Below, one piece after another: positions 8,303 through 16,900 of a stretch of DNA of 64,000 nucleotides (its first letter is position 1; each line of letters begins with the position of its first letter). The notes beneath the pieces are model-generated. The model had not been told where the DNA came from, did not search any database, and saw only the letters and a list, made by a program, of their open reading frames with translations. The position numbers and the translations under genes were made by a program. This stretch comes from Bog-473 sp963717455. GTDB taxonomy: Bacteria > Actinomycetota > Acidimicrobiia > Acidimicrobiales > RAAP-2. The stretch covers positions 4,030,001 through 4,094,000 of the forward strand of contig OY970336.1 of assembly GCA_963717455.1 (NCBI GenBank), read 5' to 3'.

Positions 8303-9375
8303 TCTGACGTCGCCTCGATGGCCCGCGTTGCTTCCATCGGCGAACGGTACGACGGCGCCAACCCGGAACCGACTGGCAGGGGGCGAAGCCCCTGCTCTGG
8401 CTGAGGGGCGAGGTGGAGGTTAGGTGCGAACCGTCGCCGCCGCTCCGGCAGGAGCCCCTGCGGTCGGAACCACATGAAGATCAGGGTCAGCAGGCCGATG
8501 ACGACCCACTCCAGCGCGTCGATGAGGCCGGGGTAGCCGATGGACGGCAGGAAGCGGGTGACCTCCAGGAAGAGCACGGGCACCAGGATCGTCCCGATCG
8601 TGACGCCACCCATATTGGCCCGACCTCCGACGATGATCGCGGTGATGAGGGCGAACGTCTCGGGGTAGAGCCAACTCCCTGGGGCCCAGGCGTTGACGAA
8701 CTCGACCAGCACCGCCCCGCTCAGCCCGGCGATCATTCCCCCGATGACGAAGGACTGCATCCGCAGGGTGAAGACGTTCCGCCCGACTGCCGCCGCCGCC
8801 GCTTCGTTGTCACGGACCGCCCGAAGGTTCCTTCCAAATGGCGCACGTAACACGCGCCGCAGGAACAAGAAGACCAACAGCACGAGGAACAGGCTCCAGC
8901 CCAGATAGACCCATTGGTAGGCGAGCGAGGAGAGGCCGAGGGTGGACGTCAGAGGCTTGGGGATCAGGGCGAGTCCGGCCGGCCCGTTGACCAGCCCGAT
9001 CTGGGCCATAGCGAACCCGGTGGCGATTAACGACAGCACCAGAAGCACCACCGCCTCGTAGTCGCCGCGGAGCCGCCGCATCGTGACCGCCCCCACCACC
9101 AAGGCGAGAAGCCCGGCCACGATGACCCCCCCGATGATGGGGAGCGGGAAGGGCAACCGCGATCCGCCGATGTACTGCTGAAATCCTCCCAGTTGGCTGC
9201 TCGGTCCCAGGGAGAGGATTGCTGCTGTGTAGGCACCCGCCGCTGAGAAGATGATGAAGGCGAAGTTGTTGATACCGGTGCTTCCGAACTGCAGGTCCAG
9301 CCCCCACGCGGCGATGACGTTGACACACGTCACGATGAGGACGCTCGTGATGTAGAACTGCGTGGCCGAGCTCAT
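8299..9375 (-). CDS. livM: branched-chain-amino-acid-type ABC transporter permease (LivM-like)
   Basis: A 358-residue membrane protein with 8-10 hydrophobic segments and the LivM signature GLDLQFGSTGINNFAF near the N-terminus. The cytoplasmic EAA-like loop GRNLRAVRDNEAAAAAVGRN (about 178-197) contacts the ATPases. The C-terminal 35 residues after FMWFRPQGLLPER are a hydrophilic tail. It overlaps LivH (ATGA at 9372-9375) and LivG (8299-8302). Family members move amino acids but also aromatic acids, amides and urea. Confidence 0.9.
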   Translation of the reverse strand: MSSATQFYITSVLIVTCVNVIAAWGLDLQFGSTGINNFAFIIFSAAGAYTAAILSLGPSSQLGGFQQYIGGSRLPFPLPIIGGVIVAGLLALVVGAVTMRRLRGDYEAVVLLVLSLIATGFAMAQIGLVNGPAGLALIPKPLTSTLGLSSLAYQWVYLGWSLFLVLLVFLFLRRVLRAPFGRNLRAVRDNEAAAAAVGRNVFTLRMQSFVIGGMIAGLSGAVLVEFVNAWAPGSWLYPETFALITAIIVGGRANMGGVTIGTILVPVLFLEVTRFLPSIGYPGLIDALEWVVIGLLTLIFMWFRPQGLLPERRRRFAPNLHLAPQPEQGLRPLPVGSGLAPSYRSPMEATRAIEATSE

Positions 9376-10259
9376 TGGGCGAGGCTCCTGGTAGCCGCGT
9401 AGTCGCTGAAGATGCCCTGTGGCCGCGCCACGAGGACAAGCACGATCACCACGCAGGCGACGACGTCCTTGAGTGCCGGCGAGAGGACGGCGGCGGTGCC
9501 CTCGCTCACGATTCCGAGTAGCAGGCCGCCGACCATCGCTCCGTAGGGTCGACCGATGCCCCCTACGATGGCTGCTGCCACGATGAGGATGAACAGGTCG
9601 TTACCCGTGGTGGAGTTGAAGGCGCCGACGGACACCCCCAAGATGATCCCCGTCACCCCGCACAGTGCCCCGGAGATCAGCCAGCTCAGGGAGCGGACGC
9701 TATTGGTGCTGATCCCGCAAGCCCGGCTGAGCGACGCATCGGCCGAGGTCGCACGCATGGCCAGGCCGAGCCGGGTATGCCGCAGCAGCAGGTGCATGAG
9801 AACCATCAAACCGACGGCCACGGCCACCAGCGTGACCTGTGTCGTGCTCACGACGGCATTGAAGATGTGGAATGGTGATCCCGCCACGCTCTGGAAGCTG
9901 AGGAGCCCGGGGCCCTGGATCGCTTCGAGCCCGAACTGAATGATCAGGCCGACGCTGACCGTGACGATCGCCACACCGACCGCGTTGGTTCCCCGTCGCA
10001 CGAACCGGACCAAGAGACCCATGCCGAGCAGATAGGACAGTCCGGCTCCCCACGCCGCCCCTACGACCAGCAGAAGCCAGAGAGCCGTCGAGTGCTGACT
10101 CACCAGGTAGCCGATGAAGATGGCCGAGGTCAGGATCGAGCCATAAGCCAGGTTGAGGACGTTCGTCACGCCGTATTGCAGTGTGAAGCCGACTGCGCCG
10201 ATCGCGACCAAGGTGCCCGAGATGATGCCAAACACGATCGTATCGACCAGCAGTGCCAT
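9372..10259 (-). CDS. livH: branched-chain-amino-acid-type ABC transporter permease (LivH-like)
   Basis: A 295-residue integral membrane permease of the LivH type with the N-terminal FTLQYGVTNVLNLAYGSI motif and the loop MRATSADASLSRACGI that docks on the ATPases. About eight transmembrane helices are evident. It is the first cytoplasmic-membrane gene after the solute-binding protein gene, from which a 92-bp spacer separates it, and it overlaps LivM by 4 bp. Confidence 0.9.
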   Translation of the reverse strand: MALLVDTIVFGIISGTLVAIGAVGFTLQYGVTNVLNLAYGSILTSAIFIGYLVSQHSTALWLLLVVGAAWGAGLSYLLGMGLLVRFVRRGTNAVGVAIVTVSVGLIIQFGLEAIQGPGLLSFQSVAGSPFHIFNAVVSTTQVTLVAVAVGLMVLMHLLLRHTRLGLAMRATSADASLSRACGISTNSVRSLSWLISGALCGVTGIILGVSVGAFNSTTGNDLFILIVAAAIVGGIGRPYGAMVGGLLLGIVSEGTAAVLSPALKDVVACVVIVLVLVARPQGIFSDYAATRSLAQ

Positions 10260-10351
10260 TTCCTACCTGCCGTCATCTAAATGGCCGGCCCAAACGGCGC
10301 TCCCAGATCCGCCGACCGAGCCAGTCGAACCTTTGGCGGTCGTCGACGAGG

Positions 10352-11644
10352 TCAATGCTGGACCAGCTGGCTCAAGGTCTGTGTGGGAATAGTGGCCACG
10401 AGATGGTTACCGTTCGCCGGAAGGACGTCGGCGTAGATCCCCGGCGAGGAGTGGTGCACATTGAAGGGGAAGGCACCACTGGCACCGATGTACTGGATCT
10501 GCTTGCCGCTCTTGAGCGCCGCAACCCCCTCGGCGTAGGTGTGCACGACCACGGCACTCGGATCCGGCTTCGTCACGTTGATAATGAACTTGTTGTACAC
10601 CGATGGTGTCGTGCTGTGAGCAGCCGTCATGGCCAGGGCCATAGTGATCACATTGTCGTAGGGCGCCATCGTGTAGGCGTTGTTGGCGAACTGTGCCGGG
10701 TTCTTGTACTCGCCTTTCGCGTGAAGGAGCCCTTGGTCGTACGCCGTCCATGCGGCTCCGGAGGTCGGGGCGTAGGGATACACGATGGTGAAGTACTTCT
10801 GGAAGTCCTGCTTGCCGATTGCCGCAACCAGCGCCTTGTTGTAGTCGGGCCCAACATCACCTGCGGTACCGATGATGGGGACGAGAGCGCCGGCCTGCTT
10901 GAGCTCGGAGAAGAGGACGTCTGCAGTCTGCGGGTCCGATTCGGTGAAGATCACCTGAGGATGAGCCGAGATCACCCGCTGGAGCTCGGTCTCGTAGTTA
11001 CTTTGATCGGGAGTCACCGACAGGTTGGAGACCAGCTGCCCGCCCAGTGCCGCGAATCCCTTTACGACTCCCGGATCGTTGCCTTGCGCCGACACGTCGT
11101 TGGCGAAGATGGCAGCTGCACGCTTGTACCCCTTCATGTGCGCCCACAACGCCAAGGCGTAGCCTGAGACGTTGTCTGCCGGGAGGGTTCGCCAGAAGTA
11201 TTGGTAACTGGCGTTGGCTAGGGCAATCGTGCCGCCGTTGTCGAACATGGTGATCTTGGCCGAGTTGATGATCGGTACGGTTGCGGTGTCCTCGTCGCTG
11301 CTTGGTCCGAGCACCCCGACCAGGTTCGGTGTACTAGCAAGCATCTGCTGTGCGGCCAACACCGCGTCTGCCGGGTCGCCCCGTGTGTCGACGGTGGCAC
11401 AGTTGAGCTCGTGGCCGAGGATGCCACCAGACTTGTTGATCCAGTACGCCGCAGGCGGACACCCGGCAAACTCGTAGAACCCGAATTGGTTGTCGGGTCC
11501 GCTGAACGGGTTGAACGTGTTGATGACCACCTGGGACCCCGAGGCACCAGCGGCACTACTACCGACTCCCATACCCCCGGCAGCTAACAATACGCCGGTG
11601 ACGGCGGCGGCGGCGCTGCGGCGTATCGCCTGTACTGTGCGCAT
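10352..11644 (-). CDS. ABC transporter substrate-binding protein (LivK/receptor-ligand-binding type)
   Basis: A 430-residue secreted binding protein. The N-terminus MRTVQAIRRSAAAAVTGVLL followed by an Ala/Gly-rich stretch to about residue 37 is a Sec signal peptide; no lipobox Cys is evident. The mature part has the periplasmic-binding type I fold (NPFSGPDNQFG, LGPSSDEDTATV, TESDPQTADVLFSEL). The ATG at 11644 is preceded by AGAGGA at good spacing; an upstream in-frame ATG (11743) lacks a signal peptide. It supplies ligand to the LivHMGF importer directly downstream. The ligand is unknown. Confidence 0.88.
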   Translation of the reverse strand: MRTVQAIRRSAAAAVTGVLLAAGGMGVGSSAAGASGSQVVINTFNPFSGPDNQFGFYEFAGCPPAAYWINKSGGILGHELNCATVDTRGDPADAVLAAQQMLASTPNLVGVLGPSSDEDTATVPIINSAKITMFDNGGTIALANASYQYFWRTLPADNVSGYALALWAHMKGYKRAAAIFANDVSAQGNDPGVVKGFAALGGQLVSNLSVTPDQSNYETELQRVISAHPQVIFTESDPQTADVLFSELKQAGALVPIIGTAGDVGPDYNKALVAAIGKQDFQKYFTIVYPYAPTSGAAWTAYDQGLLHAKGEYKNPAQFANNAYTMAPYDNVITMALAMTAAHSTTPSVYNKFIINVTKPDPSAVVVHTYAEGVAALKSGKQIQYIGASGAFPFNVHHSSPGIYADVLPANGNHLVATIPTQTLSQLVQH

Positions 11645-11752
11645 CTGGACACATCCTCTCGCTGTTCCGACTGATCGTTGGTTCTTTAGTTTCCACTTAC
11701 CAAGGCCCAGAGGCCGGTGAGTTACTGGCTCGAGGACCGCCACCAGTGCCCG

Positions 11753-12541
11753 TCAGGAGCTGCCGACTCCCACCAGCTTGCTCGACACGTCGCGTGGGTA
11801 GAAAGCCTGCGGAAGCTGCCGCTCACCCGCCTGCCAGACGGCGTCCCAACACTCGTAGAACCGGTCACGGGTGAAGCGGGCCAGCTCCTCGAAGTGGCGT
11901 CGTTGCTCGGGGCTGGTGGCATAAGAACGGACGAGTTCACGTCCTTCCTCCATGTGCTGCGTGTCCCCCTCGATGTGAGTGATGAAGATGTCGAGGTCGT
12001 CATCGGTGAGGTTGAACGACCCCCGAAGGCCATTGACCAGACGTGTGTACATATCGGGCAGGAGCGCCTCTGCACCGACCATGCCAGCAGCGATAACGAG
12101 CGCCCCATCCTCATGAAAGCCGATGTTGAGCGCACTCTCGAGGGCGCACTCGAGTTGCGGATCGGGTCGCAGGGTGCCGCGGCGATTCGCCTCTTCGATC
12201 TCGTCCGAGTCGAACCCGACGGCTCTGGCGAACTTCAGGGCGAGGACGTAGTGAGCGGCCTCACCGCAGCGGAGTTCGGTCTCCTCGTCGATGATGTTCT
12301 CCATGATGGCGTGACGCGCTTCCCAATCCATATGAGCGGAGAGCGCCAAGCCGATGTTGCGGACGCTGTTGTTGTAGTACCACATCATCTGGTAGCAGCT
12401 ACATTGCAGCTGCTCAAGGGTGACTTCCCCACGTTCGAGACGCTCGAAGAAGGGATGATCACAGAGTCGTCGCTCATTGACCATGGACAGCACCAGATCT
12501 GCGTACTCGTCCGCGGTCATGTCGTCAGTCAGGTCTTTCAC
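11753..12541 (-). CDS. PqqC/TenA-like di-iron-fold protein 2 with full ligand motif
   Basis: A 262-residue helical protein. It shows the ligand arrangement known from heme-oxygenase-like di-iron oxygenases (SznF, BesC, CADD types): Glu residues 81/86/87, His97, a mid-chain Glu158, and the terminal motif H-x3-D-x2-H at His189, Asp193 and His196 (THIEGDTQH). It is therefore the best candidate for an active oxygenase or oxidase among the three related proteins here. I chose the GTG at 12541, which follows a GGGGGA Shine-Dalgarno by 8 nt. It lies upstream of the binding-protein gene on the same strand. Substrate unknown. Confidence 0.8.
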   Translation of the reverse strand: MKDLTDDMTADEYADLVLSMVNERRLCDHPFFERLERGEVTLEQLQCSCYQMMWYYNNSVRNIGLALSAHMDWEARHAIMENIIDEETELRCGEAAHYVLALKFARAVGFDSDEIEEANRRGTLRPDPQLECALESALNIGFHEDGALVIAAGMVGAEALLPDMYTRLVNGLRGSFNLTDDDLDIFITHIEGDTQHMEEGRELVRSYATSPEQRRHFEELARFTRDRFYECWDAVWQAGERQLPQAFYPRDVSSKLVGVGSS

Positions 12542-12629
12542 CGCTCGTTTCCCCCTTGGGGTAGTTGCCAGGCTGCCGTGCGCACACGGTGCTCCAAGTT
12601 GCTGTGCTGCGGGTGAGCGCCTCGCCTCA

Positions 12630-13310
12630 TTATGCAGCGGCGCCAGCTGCGAAGCAGCAATACCAGCACGCCCGTAATTCGTGTCGCACGCGGGCCACGT
12701 AGTAGTCGAGCTGCGCCCGGTCGAACGGCGACTCGATCTGCGCTCTGGCGTATTCAATGATCTCCGGACCGAAGATCGGCGGAGCGTCAAATATTGCCGT
12801 CTGTTCGGCGCTTAGCTCCCATTGTTCCATGAGGACTTCCTGGATCCGGTCGAGTGTCGGTGAGATCTCAGACTCGGCCGTCGCCACGGCCCCCATGGCC
12901 ACCCAGTGCGGCGGTTCAAACATCGTCGCCACCAGCTCGTCGGCGCAAGTGATCATCTTCTCATCGGGTTCAGCTGCAGCCAGCGTCGACACGTCCGCCC
13001 CGAGCACCTCGGCCAGGTTTCGAGCGAGGGCGGCATGGGCACCTTCCCCGATCCGGGCGACCGCTCCCTTCGGTATCTCGATCGTCGACAGCAACTGGTC
13101 GGCGATCATCCGACGGATCTTGTAATCCGCACCGGTCATGTACGGAGGCCCGTACAGCCGTGGCAGATGGTCGTAGAGGCCGATCGTCGCGATGGCGAAT
13201 GCTCTTACCTGCTCCTCCGGAGCGGTCCCGCCGAGGAGCGGCCCGTCTAGCCAGGGGTGGCTGAACTCTGGTGCGGCGACACCGGGCGCCGCCTCTGCAA
13301 CTGCCATCAC
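12630..13310 (-). CDS. PqqC/TenA-like protein 3, apparently lacking metal ligands
   Basis: A 226-residue helical protein whose pattern (HPWLDGPLLGG..., a mid-chain A-x2-E, a C-terminal helix rich in aromatic residues) resembles the TenA/PqqC fold. No H-x3-D-x2-H motif is found where the two sister proteins have theirs; the corresponding region reads IEYARAQIES. It may be a non-catalytic partner or a chaperone for one of the paralogs; this is inference and the family call itself is moderate. It is the first gene of the minus-strand locus, with the promoter presumably in 13311-13366. The tail ELRACWYCCFAAGAAA is Cys/Ala rich. Confidence 0.5.
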   Translation of the reverse strand: MMAVAEAAPGVAAPEFSHPWLDGPLLGGTAPEEQVRAFAIATIGLYDHLPRLYGPPYMTGADYKIRRMIADQLLSTIEIPKGAVARIGEGAHAALARNLAEVLGADVSTLAAAEPDEKMITCADELVATMFEPPHWVAMGAVATAESEISPTLDRIQEVLMEQWELSAEQTAIFDAPPIFGPEIIEYARAQIESPFDRAQLDYYVARVRHELRACWYCCFAAGAAA

Positions 13311-13329
13311 GTCAGGATCCCCCCTAGCC

Positions 13330-13373
13330 GTAGAAAGCGGATTCTAGATGTTGTACTTTATATTGTGTGCAAA
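13330..13373. promoter_or_regulatory. AT-rich divergent promoter region with candidate GntR half-palindrome
   Basis: Between the divergent PqqC-like 3 and sucrase/ferredoxin-like genes the GC content drops sharply. It contains TATATT-like hexamers and the near-palindrome ATTGTGTGCAAA (13362-13373), which resembles the TTGT-n2-GCAA type sites of FCD-class GntR regulators. Binding by the GntR protein encoded at 5958-6743 is inference. Confidence 0.35.
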
Positions 13374-14368
13374 GTCAATGGAAAGGCTCGGACGACCATC
13401 CGGATTTCGTGTCCATCGGCAGGAGAGTGGTGGTAGATCCGAATGTCGCCCTCGGCGGCGCTCCGGACCTGCGATGTGCGACATGGACACGCGCCGAAGC
13501 AGTGGACCCAGTCGGAACGGCGGGCTCGGCGACGACGGTATTGGCGGTCGAGTGGCCTCAGCCTTGGCCGGCTCGAATCGAGGACGTCCCTGAACTTGGC
13601 CTTCTGGTGGAAGAGGTACGCGGGTGCGGCATTCAACTGCAGGCAGTCGTACCCGATCAGGGCGAGCACTCGACGCTCCAGCTGGTGGCCTACAAGCCGT
13701 CGTCTGGTGCCGGGTTCAAGAGGTCAGTGGCCACCGCACCCCGGGACAAGGTGGTCGAGACGGCGATCACGTTGCTCCGGAGGGCATCGACGACCGCAGA
13801 CGACCGGAGCTCCAAGTCGGATGGAATGATCGACGTCCTGATCTGTGGCCACGGACGGCGTGACCGATGCTGCGGGTCGCTCGGAACCCGACTCGTCAAT
13901 CGCCTTGTAGAACGGGGCTCGGGCGGGCATCGGGTCCGCCTCTCGCGGACCAGCCACACCGGTGGCCACCGCTTCGCTGCCACCGGAATTGTCCTTCCGC
14001 ATGGAACGGTGTGGGGCTACCTCGACGAGGACACCCTCCTAGACATCGTCAATCGGTCTGGGGATCTGGAGACGCTTCTCCCTCACTACCGTGGGTACCT
14101 CAGGCTGGGGTCACCGGCGCTGCAAGCTCTCGAGCGGGCCGTGCTGGCCGAGATCGGATGGCCCCTCTTCGACATGCCCCGGTGGGGAGAGGAACTGGGC
14201 GGAGGTCACTGTCGGCTGTACGTGGAGCCGTCGGACCTTGCGCCGTCTGTGTGGGAAGGGACCGTGCGGGTGACTAGGGAACTACCGGTTCCGGTCTGCG
14301 GGGCGCCCATCGACGACGCGGTGAAGAGCCAGGTCGAATTGTCAGTCGAGGACCTGGCACGGGTGTAG
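13367..14368 (+). CDS. sucrase/ferredoxin-like family protein
   Basis: A protein of up to 333 residues matching the sucrase/ferredoxin-like family, which has a thioredoxin-like fold and is related to [2Fe-2S] thioredoxin-like ferredoxins. The diagnostic segment ICGHGRRDRCCG (Cys160, Cys168, Cys169) is followed by SRTSHTGGHRFAATG with His197 and His201 and the conserved LPHGTVWGYLD. These residues match those proposed to hold the iron-sulfur cluster in the family. The first in-frame start (GTG 13367) overlaps the candidate operator, so a later start within the first 30 codons is possible. The role is probably electron transfer; no direct partner gene is adjacent. Confidence 0.8.
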   Translation: MQSQWKGSDDHPDFVSIGRRVVVDPNVALGGAPDLRCATWTRAEAVDPVGTAGSATTVLAVEWPQPWPARIEDVPELGLLVEEVRGCGIQLQAVVPDQGEHSTLQLVAYKPSSGAGFKRSVATAPRDKVVETAITLLRRASTTADDRSSKSDGMIDVLICGHGRRDRCCGSLGTRLVNRLVERGSGGHRVRLSRTSHTGGHRFAATGIVLPHGTVWGYLDEDTLLDIVNRSGDLETLLPHYRGYLRLGSPALQALERAVLAEIGWPLFDMPRWGEELGGGHCRLYVEPSDLAPSVWEGTVRVTRELPVPVCGAPIDDAVKSQVELSVEDLARV

Positions 14369-15180
14369 TAGGCGCGGCCACGGCGAGGCTGGCCAGCAAC
14401 GTGGTTCAGTTGTGGCGCGACCCAAGCGCGCCCTGCCGCCGAGCACCCGCACTCGCATGCTTCCCAAGCGCTGGTCAAGGCGACCTGATCACTGCTCTGC
14501 GCTCTCGGAGGCGCCCTTGGTAGGGCGGCTTCCGAACCGAGAATTCTAGGAGATTCTGGAGAACCTCCTAGTCAGGGACCAGTACACCTGCTTGTCTGAT
14601 TCTTGAATCCCGCCTGCCCAGGCCTTCGATTTCGAGGGTCCAAGTGACGCGGGGATGTAGGCCCATGGACCCATTGCCTGATCCGGTGCCATGTGCTCGG
14701 CGTCAGCAACGAGAGGGCCGAATCCATTGTCAACCCATGGGCCGCCGTGTCATTCATGTCCGCGCTCCGGCCGGCGCGGGCCTCAGGCGATGCTCCACTG
14801 ATGCCTGGCGGCCTGGAAACTTACCTTGAACAGGCGCGGTCAATATCAGCTCCTCTGCCAGAACCATTCGCACACCTGGGCGTCGATACAAAGTGTCGAT
14901 GCCGAAGCGGGAGCAAGTCACCGACCGATTGCCGAGCCGAAATGGAGCTGAAACCCCCCTCTGATCGATGTCTTTCCCAAATACCATCTTGCAGTGGCTT
15001 CAGTGCAGGGCCCGATGTTTCCTGGATTTCACCAGTCAGCATGGCGAAATTGATGCCACTGGTTGTTGGGACGAATAGAGCATCTGCTATTTGATGGCGT
15101 CATGAGCATCGACCCTCGTCGCGGCAGTCCGACCGCGCTACCGTTTGGCCCTCACCCATCACCGGAGTCAGGAGAGAGAA
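14369..15180. other. intergenic stretch with no supportable gene
   Basis: About 810 bases of lower GC without a convincing gene. On the minus strand at about 14990-15095 a short open stretch reads ALFVPTTSGINFAMLTGE, which looks protein-like but is lost after roughly 60 codons, so a decayed gene is possible. The last 100 bases must hold the promoter of the formate dehydrogenase gene. Confidence 0.4.
14546..14571. terminator. strong hairpin, possible terminator or regulatory structure
   Basis: CTAGGAG (14546-14552) and CTCCTAG (14565-14571) are a perfect inverted repeat. The interval contains a second nested pair (TTCT/AGAA), giving an 11-bp stem with one mismatch and a tiny loop. No T-run follows, and it lies about 180 bp beyond the sucrase/ferredoxin-like gene, so terminator function is uncertain. 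Confidence 0.35.
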
Positions 15181-16374
15181 ATGGCAAAGGTGGTTTGCGT
15201 ACTGTACGAAGACCCCGTCGACGGTTTCCCCACCGACTACCCACGAGACGAGATCCCTCGGATCGAGAACTACCCCAGCGGCCAGACCGTTCCCTCCCCC
15301 CATACTGTCGACTTCGCTCCCGGGCAGCTTCTCGGGAGCGTGTCCGGCGAGTTGGGCTTGCGCCCCTACCTCGAGGGGCTCGGCCACACCTTCGTCGTGA
15401 CCTCCGACAAGGACGGACCTGGTTCCACTTTCGAACGCGAGTTGGCCGACGCGGAGGTGGTCATCTCCCAGCCGTTCTGGCCCGCGTACCTGACGTCTGA
15501 GCGGATTGCAGCCGCACCGGAATTGAAGCTTGCAATCACCGCCGGCATCGGGTCGGACCATGTGGACCTCCAAGCGGCCATCGACCGCGGCATGACTGTT
15601 GCCGAGGTGACCTACTCCAACAGCATCAGTGTGGCCGAGCACGTTGTGATGATGATCCTGTCCTTGGTGCGCAACTACATCCCGTCCTACCAATGGGTGG
15701 TGAGCGGTGGGTGGAACATTGCCGACTGCGTCGAGCGTTCTTACGACCTGGAGGCCATGACGGTGGGTACGGTGGCCGCTGGCCGCATTGGCCTCGCCGT
15801 GCTGCGTCGGTTGAAACCATTCGATGTGGAGTTGCACTACACGGATCGCCACCGCCTCGACGAGAGCGTCGAGCGTGAGCTCGGTCTGGTGTTCCACTCG
15901 ACGGCCGAGTCTCTGGTGGAGGTGTGCGATGTCGTGACCATCAACGCCCCGCTGCACCCGGACACCGAGGATCTCTTCGACGACGACCTCCTCTCGAAGA
16001 TGAAGCGAGGGGCCTACCTAGTGAATACCGCACGGGCGAAGATTTGCGACCGCGACGCCGTGGTTCGGGCGCTGGAAAGCGGCCACCTTGCCGGCTACGC
16101 GGGTGATGTCTGGTTCCCGCAGCCGGCGCCTCCAGACCACCCGTGGCGCACGATGTCCCATCACGGGATGACGCCGCACATCTCGGGGTCGTCGCTGTCG
16201 GCGCAAGCCCGCTACGCAGCCGGCACCCGCGAAATCCTGGAGTGTTTCTTTGAGGGCCGGCCGATCCGCGAGGAGTATCTCATCGTCCACGGTGGCCGGC
16301 TGGCCGGCACCGGAGCCCACTCCTACACACCGGGGAACGCGACAACCGGGTCGGACGAGGCGGCACGCCGTTAA
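15181..16374 (+). CDS. fdh: NAD+-dependent formate dehydrogenase
   Basis: A 397-residue D-2-hydroxyacid-dehydrogenase-fold enzyme that oxidises formate to CO2 with NAD+ (EC 1.17.1.9), closely resembling the metal-free Pseudomonas sp. 101 type. Substrate and catalytic residues are intact: Asn147 (TYSNSIS), Arg285 (NTARAKICD), Asp309, Gln314 (GDVWFPQPAP) and His333 (TPHISG). The coenzyme loop is GTVAAGRIG with Asp222 in YTDRHR, indicating NAD+ preference. The usual Gly after Arg285 is Ala here. The ATG at 15181 follows a GGAGAGAGAA Shine-Dalgarno. It stands alone, so it may supply NADH from formate released by C1 or oxygenase metabolism. Confidence 0.95.
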   Translation: MAKVVCVLYEDPVDGFPTDYPRDEIPRIENYPSGQTVPSPHTVDFAPGQLLGSVSGELGLRPYLEGLGHTFVVTSDKDGPGSTFERELADAEVVISQPFWPAYLTSERIAAAPELKLAITAGIGSDHVDLQAAIDRGMTVAEVTYSNSISVAEHVVMMILSLVRNYIPSYQWVVSGGWNIADCVERSYDLEAMTVGTVAAGRIGLAVLRRLKPFDVELHYTDRHRLDESVERELGLVFHSTAESLVEVCDVVTINAPLHPDTEDLFDDDLLSKMKRGAYLVNTARAKICDRDAVVRALESGHLAGYAGDVWFPQPAPPDHPWRTMSHHGMTPHISGSSLSAQARYAAGTREILECFFEGRPIREEYLIVHGGRLAGTGAHSYTPGNATTGSDEAARR

Positions 16375-16542
16375 GCCTCGGACATAGAATTACCTTCCGC
16401 TGAGGGCATGGAGACGCGGTGCTGAGGCGTGGAGATCGACACTGAGGCATGGAGGACTTCTTCGAGTTCTTGTTCGATCATCTCAATGATGTAGCGGTGA
16501 AGATCAAGGGCATGTTGAAGCGTCGTGTTGGCAGCGGGTGCC
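16371..16542 (-). CDS. possible short protein, unrecognised
   Basis: A 57-codon frame from a GTG at 16542 that overlaps the end of the formate dehydrogenase gene by 4 bp, convergent. Its middle (LDLHRYIIEMIEQELEEVLH) is a credible amphipathic helix, but there is no family match I recognise and no clear ribosome site. It could equally be the tail of a decayed gene in the integrase-remnant region. Confidence 0.25.
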
Positions 16543-16679
16543 ACACCCGTCCTCAGCAGACGACCTCGATGAAGCACCCGCCGTGACCGCTGAAGCGCGC
16601 TGCGGTGGGTCGTTCTTCGATCGTGTTCGCGATGTTATCGGCGACGACGAGCGCCTGGCCGTGGGTATCTCCGGAAGTG

Positions 16680-16900
16680 AAGGGATGCAGGACTTCCCCA
16701 GTATTTCGGCAGCAGCATTGTCCCGTTCATCTATGGCGTGGCTATGGACGCAAAGGGTGACCGAAGGATCAGTGTGGCCAAGTCGTTCGGCGACAGTCCG
16801 AACGTCCATCCTGCGCCGATCAGCTGCGTCGCCGTGAAGTGGCGAAGGTCGTGAAGTCGAATATCGGGAGTACCAACCTGATCTCGGATGCGTATGAAGA
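16680..16900 (-). pseudogene. tyrosine recombinase (phage-type integrase) C-terminal remnant
   Basis: One frame reads PDIRLHDLRHFTATQLIGAG, the integrase box with H-x-L-R-H. After a one-base shift at about 16808 the next frame reads MDVRTVAERLGHTDPSVTL and then CVHSHAIDERD. The R/H/G-H motifs are classical, but the nucleophile Tyr expected in the Y-S-H position is His, and the upstream N-terminal and core parts are missing. It is thus a dead fragment. Together with the NERD and zinc-ribbon genes it marks the remains of an integrated element. Confidence 0.75.

Noticed and set aside
14590..14650. tRNA-like T-arm motif
   Set aside because: A TTGAATCCC-like string is present, but no acceptor or anticodon stems pair around it.
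14693..15094. A 133-codon plus-strand frame
   Set aside because: No ribosome site, no recognisable domain, codon usage unlike neighbours.
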